Positions 34,816 through 43,983 of a stretch of 64,000 bases of DNA are shown here, in pieces. The stretch covers positions 496,001 through 560,000 of the forward strand of contig NZ_JBHUMY010000001.1 in NCBI RefSeq assembly GCF_042685365.1. Reading direction: 5' to 3'. Every line of letters begins with the position of its first letter. The first letter of the stretch is position 1. This DNA is from Paenibacillus_AP thailandensis. Its GTDB lineage: Bacteria > Bacillota > Bacilli > Paenibacillales > Paenibacillaceae. The notes beneath the pieces were generated by a model. It ran no database searches, had not been told where the DNA came from, and worked only from the letters and a program-made list of their open reading frames with translations. A program made the position numbers and the translations under genes.

Positions 34816-35628
34816 TTATCCGTTATACCGGTCCTTCCACCTCAGCAGCCGTCGCTCGAGCAAAGCGAGCAGCGAATCCGTAAACAGACCGAGAACCGCA
34901 AAAATAAAAATGCCGACAAATACGACGGGAGTATCCGCAAACTGCCGGGCATCCGACATCATGTAACCGATGCCGGAGGTCGAGGCGATCAGCTCCGCCA
35001 CGACGAGGCCCAGCCAGGAAAGGCCTGCGGACAGGCGGGCTCCAAGCATCATGTTCGGAAGCGCCGCCGGCACGATCAGCCTGACGATTTGCTTGAAGCG
35101 GCTGAAGCCAAGCACGCGCGCGACCTCGAACAGCTTGTTGTCGACGTTACGGATGCCCAGAAACGTGTTGATATAAAGCGGGAAAAACGCGCTTTTGGCA
35201 ATAATCAGCACCTTCGACTCCTCGCCGATGCCAAACCACAATATAAACAAAGGAACGACGGCCAGGCTGGGAATCATCCGAATCATTTGGATGGAAGGGT
35301 CAAGCAGCTTCTCGGTTCGCTTGAATAAGCCTACGGCAATGCCGAACGCAAGCCCAAGCGAGCCGCCTAACGCGTAACCGGACATAGCCCGAAGGACGCT
35401 AATCCGGATATTTGCCCATAAATCGCCCGTCGACGCAAGCGAAGCTGCAGTCTTCGCAATCGTATAGGGCGTCGGAAAGAGCAGCTGCGAAATATACCCG
35501 AAATGTCCAAGCGCCTGCCATAACGCCAGTACGGCGACCGGCACGATTAGCGCCAGCCCCGCGAGCGTCCATTTGCCCGGCGTCTTGTCGTGCGCTGTGC
35601 CTGCGCCGGACACGGCGGGATTGCCCAT
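34816..35628 (-). CDS. ABC transporter permease, SsuC/NrtB-like (first of two)
   Basis: A 270-residue permease of the nitrate/sulfonate/taurine family with six predicted helices and the loop EVARVLGFSRFKQIVRLIVPAALPNM. I chose ATG 35628 (GGTGAT ribosome site); a GTG three codons earlier is possible. It lies 17 nt before the paralogous permease and downstream of the ATPase gene. The high similarity of the pair points to gene duplication. It is part of the importer for the unknown substrate of the flavoprotein-ferredoxin pair. Confidence 0.88.
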   Translation of the reverse strand: MGNPAVSGAGTAHDKTPGKWTLAGLALIVPVAVLALWQALGHFGYISQLLFPTPYTIAKTAASLASTGDLWANIRISVLRAMSGYALGGSLGLAFGIAVGLFKRTEKLLDPSIQMIRMIPSLAVVPLFILWFGIGEESKVLIIAKSAFFPLYINTFLGIRNVDNKLFEVARVLGFSRFKQIVRLIVPAALPNMMLGARLSAGLSWLGLVVAELIASTSGIGYMMSDARQFADTPVVFVGIFIFAVLGLFTDSLLALLERRLLRWKDRYNG

Positions 35629-35751
35629 ACCTATCACCGCTTTCGTATTGGAATGGTTTAATCGAAAAACAAAAGAGGCACTCTCTTTTCCAAAAAAGAG
35701 AATGCCTCCGTTCGAACGGTAGACTCGCGATACGATGCTATTCGAAATGTT

Positions 35752-36528
35752 TTATATGCCGGCGCCGTCCGTAAACGTCTCGTCCTCCGCCTGTTCGAAC
35801 CGGCTTAATACTTTAAGGCGCAGCTCTTGGAAGGAAGGCGTCGCTTTTTTGCGCGGATACGGAAGGCCGATGGGGACGATGGCGCTGATTTCCCCCGGCC
35901 GCGGCTTCAAAATGACTACACGGTTGCCCAAAAACACGGCCTCGTCGATATCGTGGGTCACGAAAATCATCGTCGTCTTGTTAGTCCGCCAAATATCGAG
36001 CAGCGCTTCCTGCATATGCGCTCTCGTAAAGGCGTCCAGCGCCCCGAACGGCTCATCCAGAAGCAAAATTTTCGGCTTGCGGAGCAGCGCCCGGGCGATC
36101 GCGACCCGTTGGGACATTCCGCCCGACAGCTCGCGCGGATAAGCTTTTTCGAAGCCCTTCAGCTTGACGAGCTCGATCAGTTCATCGACTTTGCGCCGGA
36201 CTTCCTTGTCTCTAAGCGACAAATCCGACGCGATATTTTTCTCCACCGTAAGCCAAGGAAACAGCCTATGCTCTTGAAATATAAAGCCCTTGTCGATGCC
36301 CGGTCCCGCGATCTCCTTTCCGGCGAGCCTCACCATGCCCGAATAACCGGTATCCAGGCCCGCGACGATGCGCAGCAGCGTGCTTTTGCCGCAGCCGCTC
36401 GGCCCGATGACCGTGACGAACTCGCCTTCCGCGATGTCCAGGTTCACGTCGTGCAGCGCGCGGACCGGGCCTTTGCCCGTTTCGAACGTTTTGTTTAACG
36501 CGCCGATTTCCAGCAGCGTAGCCCCCAT
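35752..36528 (-). CDS. ABC transporter ATP-binding protein (SsuB/NrtD-like)
   Basis: A 258-residue ATPase with Walker A GPSGCGKST, signature LSGGMSQR, Walker B ILLLDEPFGALD and switch VTHDIDEA. ATG at 36528 follows GGAGGAG; a longer frame adds 21 residues. It is the first gene of the operon and powers both permeases. The family (SsuB/TauB/NrtD) imports organic sulfonates, taurine or nitrate-like anions. A good promoter lies 190 bp upstream. Confidence 0.92.
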   Translation of the reverse strand: MGATLLEIGALNKTFETGKGPVRALHDVNLDIAEGEFVTVIGPSGCGKSTLLRIVAGLDTGYSGMVRLAGKEIAGPGIDKGFIFQEHRLFPWLTVEKNIASDLSLRDKEVRRKVDELIELVKLKGFEKAYPRELSGGMSQRVAIARALLRKPKILLLDEPFGALDAFTRAHMQEALLDIWRTNKTTMIFVTHDIDEAVFLGNRVVILKPRPGEISAIVPIGLPYPRKKATPSFQELRLKVLSRFEQAEDETFTDGAGI

Positions 36529-36718
36529 TTCAACTCCTCCGATCGCTGAATGTAATTTCTCCAAAACAAATTCATTGGCTTGATACGGCAATGCCTCTGT
36601 TTCGTACAGTCAGCAAGGTGAACGGCAAGCGGGGCAAACGGCGTCGGGACAGCGAGAATGGCCGCTACTGTCGCGCCATCGTTTAAACCAACTTAATTCA
36701 TAGGAATAATTGATATTG

Positions 36719-36747
36719 AATTTATCATGCTCAATGCCCGCTGTCAA
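36719..36747 (-). promoter_or_regulatory. Sigma-A promoter of the ABC/oxidoreductase operon
   Basis: On the minus strand TTGACA (36747-36742), a 17-bp spacer and TAAATT (36724-36719). The AT-rich region around the start (CAATTATTCCTATGAATT) may hold a regulator site; it vaguely recalls CymR-type boxes of sulfur genes, but I could not align it well. Confidence 0.6.
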
Positions 36748-36867
36748 TAACGTTTTTAATTATTGCCGAAGACGCTGGCTAACCCAATGAATCGGCGTTC
36801 ATTCCAAATTCCGCCTCGCCGTCTTCACGCTTCCGTATACGTTCTCCCCGGCTTAACAAACGAAAAG

Positions 36868-36899
36868 AAACCGGACGCGGTTAACCCTCGTCCGGTTTT
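36868..36899. terminator. Bidirectional hairpin terminator
   Basis: AAACCGGACG (36868-36877) pairs with CGTCCGGTTT (36889-36898). The minus-strand side runs into TTTCTTTTCG. It ends the epimerase gene unit before the divergently placed ABC promoter. Confidence 0.7.
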
Positions 36900-36945
36900 C
36901 GATACATTCGGCATAACGCAATTATGGCCGTCGCCGTTCAACCCC

Positions 36946-37962
36946 TCAGCCTTTAATCGAGGCCAACGCCTGGTCCAGCGCATCAATGACCCGATCGCAC
37001 CATGCGTCGAATTCGGGATCCTCGATTTGAAGCTCGGGATGCTCCAATATGTTGCTGACCGTCCGCTTGATCCCCTGATCGAGCCGCGTCGTCGCGACGA
37101 AATCGGGAACAAGCCGCTTCAGCTTGGCATTGTCGAACACGACCGAGTTGGCCTTGTCCCCGAGCAGGCTGCCCCTCAGGTCGTCTTTGCTGCAGGCGGC
37201 TAGGAACTCGGAGGAGACGTGCACCGCGTTCAGCTTGACGCCAAGCGCGTCCGCAATCGTTTCGTAAATTTGATTCCATGTGACCGTTTCGTCCGACGTG
37301 ATATGCACCGATTCTCCGATCGCATGAATATTGCCCATCAGACCGATAAAGCCTTTCGCGAAATCGCTGTTGTGCGTCATCGTCCAGAGCGAGGTGCCGT
37401 CGCCGTGAATGATGACCGGCTTACCCTCCAGCATGCGTTTCGCTACCTGCCACGAGCCTTTGCCGCCGTGAACCCCGAGCGGAATGGAACGTTCGTCGTA
37501 CGTGTGGCTCGGCCTTACGATCGTGACGGGAAATCCGTTGTCCCGGTATTGGCGGATCAAATACTCCTCGCAAGCGATCTTGTTCCGCGAATAAGCCCAA
37601 TACGGATTCGACAGCGGCGTCCCTTCCGTAACGCGGTAATCGGACAACGGCGTCTGATAAGCGGAAGCGGAGCTGATGAAGATGAACTGCTTCGTTTTGC
37701 CGTTAAACAGCCTGAAGTCCCGTTCCAGCTGGCTTGGTTCAAACGCGATAAAGTCGGCGACGACGTCGAAGGACAGGTCGGCGATCAGCTCGGCTACGCG
37801 GTTCTCGTCGCGAATGTCCGCCTGAATGACCTTGGCCCCTTCCGGCAGCGCCCCGCTGCGGCTGCCTCTGTTCAACAGGTACAGGTCGCAGCCTTGCGAC
37901 AGCAATTGCTTCGTAATCGCCATGCTGATCGTGCCCGTTCCACCAATAAATAGCGCTTTCAT
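36946..37962 (-). CDS. NAD-dependent epimerase/dehydratase (extended SDR)
   Basis: A 338-residue Rossmann protein. MKALFIGGTGTISMAI is the NAD-binding glycine motif, SSASAYQ and YSRNK contain the Ser, Tyr and Lys catalytic residues, and GDGTSLWTMTHNSDFAKGF is the substrate-loop region of the NAD-epimerase family. It resembles sugar-nucleotide epimerases or dehydratases but the substrate is not known. ATG at 37962 follows GGAGGTG. It is a single-gene unit ended by a hairpin. Confidence 0.8.
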   Translation of the reverse strand: MKALFIGGTGTISMAITKQLLSQGCDLYLLNRGSRSGALPEGAKVIQADIRDENRVAELIADLSFDVVADFIAFEPSQLERDFRLFNGKTKQFIFISSASAYQTPLSDYRVTEGTPLSNPYWAYSRNKIACEEYLIRQYRDNGFPVTIVRPSHTYDERSIPLGVHGGKGSWQVAKRMLEGKPVIIHGDGTSLWTMTHNSDFAKGFIGLMGNIHAIGESVHITSDETVTWNQIYETIADALGVKLNAVHVSSEFLAACSKDDLRGSLLGDKANSVVFDNAKLKRLVPDFVATTRLDQGIKRTVSNILEHPELQIEDPEFDAWCDRVIDALDQALASIKG

Positions 37963-38175
37963 AAACAAACACCTCCGCCTGGTATGTAAAAAATATGAAC
38001 AACGTCCACCCACTGATACCATAGCACGCTGAAGCGCCGAAGACAATCGCCCAAAAAGTTTATGCCGCCCGTCCCCGTTCTTCTGGTAAACTAGTAGCAA
38101 TTGCAGTCTTATTACAGGCAAACCGCGTCAAACCGATACGCGGCTTGCAACCTTACGTACAAGGAGGCCATACGC

Positions 38176-39129
38176 ATGAGAACGTTAATCGGAATGCACG
38201 GCTTGACCGCCGCGGAGCAGGATCGGATCAACTCGCTCGTCCCAGGCTGGCGCACCGTCTACGGAAGGCCGGACGAAATTCCGCGCGAGCTGTTCCGGGA
38301 AGCCGAAATCGTGTTCGGCTGGTGCCCGGCCGTTGCGGAGGAAGGGCTTGCGGCAGGCTCCAAGCTGCGCTGGGTGCAATCCTGGTCGGCAGGCGTCGAT
38401 ACGCTCCCGCTTCAAGCGCTGGAGGAGCGCGGCATTATTTTAACCGGAGCGAGCGGCGTACACCCTGTGCAAATGACCGAGACGGTTTTTGCGATGCTGC
38501 TTGCGTTCTCGAGAAACTTGCATAATGCCGTACGAAATCAAACGAATGGGAAATGGGATAAAAGCGGATCCTACGGCGAACTGGCGGGCAAAACGATCGG
38601 GATCGTCGGGGCGGGCGCCATCGGCACGGAAACGGCCCGCATCGCCAAAGCGTTCGGCATGGCGACGGTCGGCGTGCGACGGTCCGGCTTGCCTCAGCCG
38701 AATTTCGACCGGATGCTGGACGCCGGCGGACTGAACGAGCTGCTTGCGGTTTCCGACGTTGTCGTCAACATATTGCCGCAAACCGCCGAAACGTCAAAGC
38801 TGTTCGGCAAGGAGCAGTTCGCCCGAATGAAGCGGACGGCGATCTTCATTAACGTCGGACGGGGCAAAGCCGTCGATACCGGCGCTTTGGCCGAAGCGCT
38901 GCGCGAAGGCGTCATCGCGGGAGCGGGCCTTGACGTGACCGATCCGGAGCCGCTGCCGGAAGACCACCCGCTGTGGAGGATGGATAACGTCATCATTACG
39001 CCCCATATCGGCGGCATGAGCGACCGTTACAAGGAAAAGGTAACGGCGATATTCGCGGAAAATTTGCAGGCCTATTTGACCGATGGCCGGCCTGTCCGCA
39101 ATGTCATCGACTATCGTAATCCTTATTAA
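38176..39129 (+). CDS. D-2-hydroxyacid dehydrogenase
   Basis: A 317-residue NAD(P)-dependent dehydrogenase. GIVGAGAIGTETARIAKAFGM is the coenzyme motif, and the catalytic Arg (INVGRGKAVD), Glu (GAGLDVTDPEP) and His (TPHIGGMSD) are all present in the family's order. The N-terminal part is shorter and more divergent than in SerA, so it is a GyaR/YcdW-like 2-ketoacid reductase, possibly acting on glyoxylate or hydroxypyruvate. ATG at 38176 follows AAGGAGG; a longer frame adds 25 residues over the promoter. Divergent from the SDR gene by 213 bp. Confidence 0.87.
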   Translation: MRTLIGMHGLTAAEQDRINSLVPGWRTVYGRPDEIPRELFREAEIVFGWCPAVAEEGLAAGSKLRWVQSWSAGVDTLPLQALEERGIILTGASGVHPVQMTETVFAMLLAFSRNLHNAVRNQTNGKWDKSGSYGELAGKTIGIVGAGAIGTETARIAKAFGMATVGVRRSGLPQPNFDRMLDAGGLNELLAVSDVVVNILPQTAETSKLFGKEQFARMKRTAIFINVGRGKAVDTGALAEALREGVIAGAGLDVTDPEPLPEDHPLWRMDNVIITPHIGGMSDRYKEKVTAIFAENLQAYLTDGRPVRNVIDYRNPY

Positions 39130-39180
39130 TATCCCCTCAATAGCACTTTCCCGTGCAGACGTTTGCCGAAATCTCAATAG

Positions 39181-39202
39181 CCAGGGCCGTTGACGGCCCT
39201 GG
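39181..39202. terminator. Bidirectional hairpin terminator
   Basis: CCAGGGCCGT and ACGGCCCTGG form a 10-bp perfect stem, followed on the plus strand by CTGCTTATTTTC. It separates the converging dehydrogenase and transglutaminase genes. Confidence 0.75.
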
Positions 39203-39293
39203 CTGCTTATTTTCTGTATCGGATTAAAATTCCCTCTCGCATAAGCTATTCGCTCTCTCTATCTTCCACTCTCCGCTCTCTATCCGGCTCTCT

Positions 39294-40193
39294 CTAGTCC
39301 TCTTCTTTTCGGACATCGACCGTTACTTTCAGCGTTTGCCCGCCGTTGCCGCGGTAAACTCCTTTTACCGGCACGATGTCTTTATAATCCCGGCCGTGCC
39401 CCAGCTTGACGTAACGTTCGCCGACCGGCGTCTCGTTGGTCGGATCGAAGCAGCACCAGCCAAGCCTCGGTACGTAAGCTTCGACCCAGGCGTGCGACGC
39501 CTGCTCGAAGTCGGCGGCGCCTCCTTGCAGATCGCCCACGAAATGATAGCCGCTCACATAACGCGCCGGCACGCGCCGCGCCCTGCAGCAGGCGATCATC
39601 AGATGGGCGAAGTCCTGGCATACGCCGCGTTTGTTTTCGATCAATTCCGCCGCTTTGGTCTTGACCGTCGTCGCTTCCGGATCGTAAACGAAATCGCCGC
39701 GAATTTTGGCGGACAGCGCCGAAAGCCATTCCAGCACGCTGATCTGCTTCTCGTCAAAGGCCGGACGCTCCGCGGTTACGCTGTCCGCGAACCGTTCGAC
39801 CGAAGGGGTAACGTTCGCGTATTCCGTCGGAAGCAAAAATTCCGCGAAGCGGTTTTGCGCCTCTTCCCCTTTCAGCCACTCCCATCCCTCGCCCTGCGGG
39901 TTGCCCCGCAGAACGGCCGCTTGCGCCTCGGGCTCGGGAGCGGCATTCGTTACGACCGTCATTTGCGTCCGGATCGTTAGTCTACGGTGCGGGTCGTTCA
40001 CCGAAAAGGCGTGAACCCGGTTGCCGAAATAATCCTCGTAGCTGAACAATGAGGCGTTCGGCTCGATCCAGATCGCCTGCTGGTAACAGGACTGGCGTTC
40101 GTTCGTGCACGGCGTCAGCCGGATTTCATTGACACTGTCCGTAACCGGGTTCTCGTATTCGTATTGCGTCACATGCGAGATGCTTAGCTTCAC
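39294..40193 (-). CDS. Transglutaminase-like family protein
   Basis: A 299-residue protein with a beta-rich N-terminal domain (LSISHVTQYEYENPVTDSVNEIRLTP) and a transglutaminase/protease core: Cys in NKRGVCQDFAHLM, His in ASHAWVEAYVP and Asp in CFDPTN. Cysteine-protease or crosslinking chemistry is expected, but the substrate is unknown. GTG at 40193 overlaps the alpha-E gene stop (GTGA). It is the third member of the operon with alpha-E and circularly permuted ATP-grasp proteins, a trio widely conserved in bacteria and thought to make and process a peptide. Confidence 0.88.
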   Translation of the reverse strand: MKLSISHVTQYEYENPVTDSVNEIRLTPCTNERQSCYQQAIWIEPNASLFSYEDYFGNRVHAFSVNDPHRRLTIRTQMTVVTNAAPEPEAQAAVLRGNPQGEGWEWLKGEEAQNRFAEFLLPTEYANVTPSVERFADSVTAERPAFDEKQISVLEWLSALSAKIRGDFVYDPEATTVKTKAAELIENKRGVCQDFAHLMIACCRARRVPARYVSGYHFVGDLQGGAADFEQASHAWVEAYVPRLGWCCFDPTNETPVGERYVKLGHGRDYKDIVPVKGVYRGNGGQTLKVTVDVRKEED

Positions 40194-41188
40194 GCGGTCG
40201 CCTCCCCCATTCGAAAAAAGGTTTTGGCAAACGCCGCCCCGAGATGGCGGCTTGCATCGGCCAGATGGGCCACGATCGCACCCGCCCCGTCCAGTCGGAT
40301 ATCTTCGCGTTCCAGACAAGCCAAATCCGCTTTTACTTTGCCGACTTGCCGAATGATGCGCTCATGGGCGGCGCGAAGCTGCCCATCCTGCAGCTCGATT
40401 CGCCGCATATGATCCTCCAAAGCATGGATGGCGAAATAGACGGAACGGGGAAACGCGGGATGCAGGACAAGAAATTCCGCGATCGTCTCCTCCGACACCG
40501 CATCCGCGCAATATCGGCGGAAAGGCTGGTAAGCGCCAAGCGACTTCAGAACGGCCACCAAATAGGCATAACCGCCGGAAGCGTTCCGGCTCTCCAGATC
40601 CGAAGCGAAGACGGCCGCTTTCATGATCCGAAGCGTGTTCTCGGCCCGTTCGAGATAACGGCCGCATTCGATGAAATGCCATTCGTTCTCGCGGGGCATG
40701 ACCGACTGTCCGAAGCCTTGGAACAATGCCGCCCATTCCTTGATCCGGCCGAATAACAAATGCGGCGATTCCCGCATCATATTTTCCGGCTCCTTGTCCC
40801 TCAGCCACAAATAAAATCCGTTAACGGCTTCCCAGAGCTCCGCCGGAACTTTCTCCCGGAGCGTCCGCAAATTGCCCCGCGCATGCTTGACGCAGCATAA
40901 CAGCGAGTTCTCGTTGTCCTTGTCCAGCGCGACATAACGGAGGACGTCCTGCTCCGAATAAGACCCGTATTGCCGCTCGTAACGCTCGCCGCTGCCAAGC
41001 GCCTCCACGATGTAGGCCCATTTGACGGAAACGTTCCCGGTCGCCGCTTCCGCCGGCTCGCCGGCGCCGCCCGCCGCCCCGTCATCCGCTTGAAGATGAT
41101 AATGAACGTCGATCAGCCTTGCGTGGTTTTCCGCCCGCTCCATATAACGTCCGGTCCAAAACAACGCCTCGGCATTCCGATTAAGCAT
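40190..41188 (-). CDS. Alpha-E domain protein
   Basis: A 332-residue all-helical protein that starts MLNRNAEALFWTGRYMERAENHARLIDVHYH, the classic alpha-E opening. The family has no known activity but always travels with the circularly permuted ATP-grasp protein and a transglutaminase. It may bind or carry the product of the ATP-grasp enzyme. The stop overlaps the transglutaminase start and the gene follows the ATP-grasp gene by 21 nt. Confidence 0.88.
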   Translation of the reverse strand: MLNRNAEALFWTGRYMERAENHARLIDVHYHLQADDGAAGGAGEPAEAATGNVSVKWAYIVEALGSGERYERQYGSYSEQDVLRYVALDKDNENSLLCCVKHARGNLRTLREKVPAELWEAVNGFYLWLRDKEPENMMRESPHLLFGRIKEWAALFQGFGQSVMPRENEWHFIECGRYLERAENTLRIMKAAVFASDLESRNASGGYAYLVAVLKSLGAYQPFRRYCADAVSEETIAEFLVLHPAFPRSVYFAIHALEDHMRRIELQDGQLRAAHERIIRQVGKVKADLACLEREDIRLDGAGAIVAHLADASRHLGAAFAKTFFRMGEATA

Positions 41189-41209
41189 TCCGATCCCCCC
41201 GTTCGTTTC

Positions 41210-42670
41210 TTAACGATTCAGCACCCAAGTATCCTTAACCCCTCCGCCTTGCGAGGAATTGACGACGAGCGACCCTTCCTTCATCGCGACTCTCGTTAAG
41301 CCGCCGGGTATGACATGAATATCGCCGCCGGCCATCAAGGCGAACGCCCGCAAATCGATATGACGCGGCTGCATACGTCCGTCCGCCATGACGGGCGCCC
41401 GCGACAGCATCATCGTCTTCTGGGCGATATAGCGGCCCGGCTCCTTGCGGATCGCTTCCGCGAACATGCCGATCTCCTTCGCCGTCGCGGACGGCCCGAT
41501 CAGCATCCCGTAGCCCCCGGACAACGACGTTTCCTTCACGACGAGCTGCTCCAAATGACCGAGCGCGTACTCGCGGTCTTCCTTGCGGGATAAAAGGTAC
41601 GTCGGCACGTTGTCCAAAAGCGGCTCCTCGCCCAAATAATAACGGATCATGTCCGGGACGTAAGCATAGACGGCTTTGTCGTCCGCCACTCCCGTTCCCG
41701 GCGCATTGGCGATGGCGACGTTGCCGGCCCGGTAAGCGTTCATCAAGCCCGGAACGCCCAGCAGCGATTCCGGGTGAAACGACAGCGGATCGAGATAATC
41801 GTCGTCGATGCGGCGGTAAATGACGTCCACTTGCCTTAAGCCCCTCAGATCGCGCAAATAAATTTTATGGTCTTTGTACACGAGATCGCGCCCCTCGACC
41901 AGATGGACGCCCAGCTGCTGCGCGAGAAACGTATGCTCGTAATAAGCGGAGTTATAGGCGCCGGGCGTCAACAGCACGACAAGGGGATCGCGGTTTCCGT
42001 TTGGTGCCAGGGCGCGGAGCGAGCTAAGGAAGCAATTCAAGCTTCTGTCGATGCTTTGGACGGATGTGGAAAGGAACAGCTCGTGGAAAATTTCGCTCAT
42101 GATCGTGCGGCCTTTAAACAGGTAGGAGAAGCCGGAAGGCGACCGCAAATTGTCTTCCAGAACGAAATACCGGCCTTTCTCGTCGCGGATCAAATCGATG
42201 CCGGACGCCGTAATGTACGTCCCGAGCGGAATGTCGAGCCCGGCCATCTCCGGCCGGAAATAAACGTTGGATACGATCATGCTGCGGGGAATAATGCCGT
42301 CCGCTACGATGCGCCCGCTGTGGTAAATGTCGCGAATGAAGGCGTTAAGCGCTTGAATCCGTTGACGGATGCCGCGCTCGACGGTTTCCCATTCCTGCTT
42401 CGGGATGATGCGGGGAATGTAGTCGAACGGGATCGTCCGCTCGAGCGGGTCGCTTTGGTTCGGGCTGTAGAGCGTAAACGTGATGCCTTCCTCCATCATT
42501 CGCCGGTTAAGCGCGTTCCGGCGCAAAGCCAGTTCGGAAGGCATCATTCGATTGAACAGCCGGTGCACGGAATCGTAATGCGGACGAACCGATCCGTCTT
42601 GATCGAACATTTCGTCGTAGAAAGAACGAGAATCGTAACAATGCAATTGCGACGGTTTGGCGTAAGACAT
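41210..42670 (-). CDS. Circularly permuted ATP-grasp type 2 family protein
   Basis: A 486-residue protein with the family's marker segments: NVYFRPEMAGLDIPLGTYI, DLIRDEKGRYFVLEDNLRSPSGFSYL, VDVIYRRIDDDYLDPL, VKETSLSGGYGMLIGP and the C-terminal NSSQGGGVKDTWVL. ATP-grasp enzymes join an amine to a carboxylate at the cost of ATP, so a peptide or amide-forming role is predicted. First gene of the three-gene operon. The product and its biological role are unknown. Confidence 0.9.
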   Translation of the reverse strand: MSYAKPSQLHCYDSRSFYDEMFDQDGSVRPHYDSVHRLFNRMMPSELALRRNALNRRMMEEGITFTLYSPNQSDPLERTIPFDYIPRIIPKQEWETVERGIRQRIQALNAFIRDIYHSGRIVADGIIPRSMIVSNVYFRPEMAGLDIPLGTYITASGIDLIRDEKGRYFVLEDNLRSPSGFSYLFKGRTIMSEIFHELFLSTSVQSIDRSLNCFLSSLRALAPNGNRDPLVVLLTPGAYNSAYYEHTFLAQQLGVHLVEGRDLVYKDHKIYLRDLRGLRQVDVIYRRIDDDYLDPLSFHPESLLGVPGLMNAYRAGNVAIANAPGTGVADDKAVYAYVPDMIRYYLGEEPLLDNVPTYLLSRKEDREYALGHLEQLVVKETSLSGGYGMLIGPSATAKEIGMFAEAIRKEPGRYIAQKTMMLSRAPVMADGRMQPRHIDLRAFALMAGGDIHVIPGGLTRVAMKEGSLVVNSSQGGGVKDTWVLNR

Positions 42671-42825
42671 CGATGCCGCCTCCTCCGGGTAATCATCGCC
42701 GTGACGGGGTTGACGGTTAGTACCGGCAACAAAATGTTAACATTTATGACGCGATACTGCAGAAATGTACGTTTATTTAGGTTCATCATACTAAATTCTG
42801 AATTTTATGTCAATTTAATTGACAC

Positions 42826-42856
42826 AAAAAAGAGCTTCCCTTTTGCAGAGAAGCTC
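42826..42856 (-). terminator. Intrinsic terminator of the globin-sensor gene
   Basis: On the minus strand GAGCTTC and GAAGCTC pair around TCTGCAAAAGG, followed by TTTTTT. It begins 25 nt after the stop of the sensor gene. Confidence 0.8.
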
Positions 42857-42881
42857 CGATCTTTCCGCGCCGCCATGGCCC

Positions 42882-43883
42882 TTATTTGTTCAGCTGCTGC
42901 AGCTCTTTCGTCACCTTGTCCACCATGGACACGAACGTTGCCAGCTCCCTCGATTTTGCCGCCTGGTTGCGCGCCTCGACGGATGTCTGGTCGGATTCCC
43001 GCCTAACGGCGAGCAGTTTCTTCTCGATTTCCTCCAGCTTCGCCTGAATGCTCTCCTGCGCCGACTTGGAGGATGCGGCCAGCTTGCGGACCTCGTTCGC
43101 CACCACCTGGAACCCTCTTCCTTCCTCTCCCGCCCGTGCCGCTTCGATCGCGGCGTTAAGGCCAAGCAGATGCGTCTGCTCCGAAATTTCCCGAATAAGC
43201 GATCCCATCTCGGTTATGCCGTCGATCTCTTGGCGCAGCTCGCCGAGCAAGCCGTTCGTCATCTCTTGGGAATCGGACGTCGATTGGGCCGTCGCGGCGA
43301 TCATTTGCGCCCCCTCGTCCATCTCCACGATCAAACCCGCCAATTGCTCGACCGCCTCCGTGACCGTCTTCAGCATGGACGTTTTCGATTCGGCCAGATC
43401 GCGGATTTGCTTCTGCTCGCATCGGTTATACGCTTCGAGCACGAATTGCGAATCGAGATTAAACATTTTGCTCAGCGCATGGACAACCTTCGTCCACTTA
43501 TCCGGAATCGCCCGCTCCAGCACTTCGCACGCGATGTCCAGGTACGTCATATAAGTGCCGAGATACCATGAAGTGGACAAGCCGATGCGCGAATGGATGG
43601 AGCCGATCCGAATCCGGTTGTCGATAAACGCGTCGTCAATCACCCCGTCGGCCAGCGACAGCCAGTAGGCGCGCTGCGTTTCCTTCAGCCGCTCGATATT
43701 GCTGAACCTGTCGATCAGCTCCATCAGCTCCGGCTGGGCGCCGACGTTTTCGTAGAAACGGCCAACCACCTCTTCGACCACTTGCTCGAATACCGGCCTG
43801 CATTGCGCAAGCAGCTGAAGATCCTGTTCCGTAATTCCGGTGTATTGAAGCTGCTTCAATCGTTCGCCGCTGACAGTAATCAT
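42882..43883 (-). CDS. Globin-coupled sensor, HemAT-like soluble chemoreceptor
   Basis: A 333-residue soluble protein without membrane segments. Residues 1-165 form a protoglobin domain, with the likely proximal haem His97 (GSIHSRIGLS). The C-terminal half is a chemotaxis signalling domain with the CheA/CheW-binding tip (EISEQTHLLGLNAAIEAARAGE, about 228-249). It resembles HemAT, which signals oxygen to the chemotaxis kinase, but the signalling part is shorter than usual. Its own gene unit, ended by a terminator. Oxygen, NO or CO sensing is possible. Confidence 0.85.
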   Translation of the reverse strand: MITVSGERLKQLQYTGITEQDLQLLAQCRPVFEQVVEEVVGRFYENVGAQPELMELIDRFSNIERLKETQRAYWLSLADGVIDDAFIDNRIRIGSIHSRIGLSTSWYLGTYMTYLDIACEVLERAIPDKWTKVVHALSKMFNLDSQFVLEAYNRCEQKQIRDLAESKTSMLKTVTEAVEQLAGLIVEMDEGAQMIAATAQSTSDSQEMTNGLLGELRQEIDGITEMGSLIREISEQTHLLGLNAAIEAARAGEEGRGFQVVANEVRKLAASSKSAQESIQAKLEEIEKKLLAVRRESDQTSVEARNQAAKSRELATFVSMVDKVTKELQQLNK

Positions 43884-43983
43884 CTCTTTTTCCCCTTTGG
43901 CTTTTACAAATTGTTAACTCGTTCTTATCATTATATCGGAAATAGGACCAAGAACCTATAGATAACCGATAAAAAGATGCAAA

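Noticed and set aside
36690..36720. A CymR-type box in the ABC operon promoter.
   Set aside because: The sequence only loosely resembles the motif, so it is not listed as a site.
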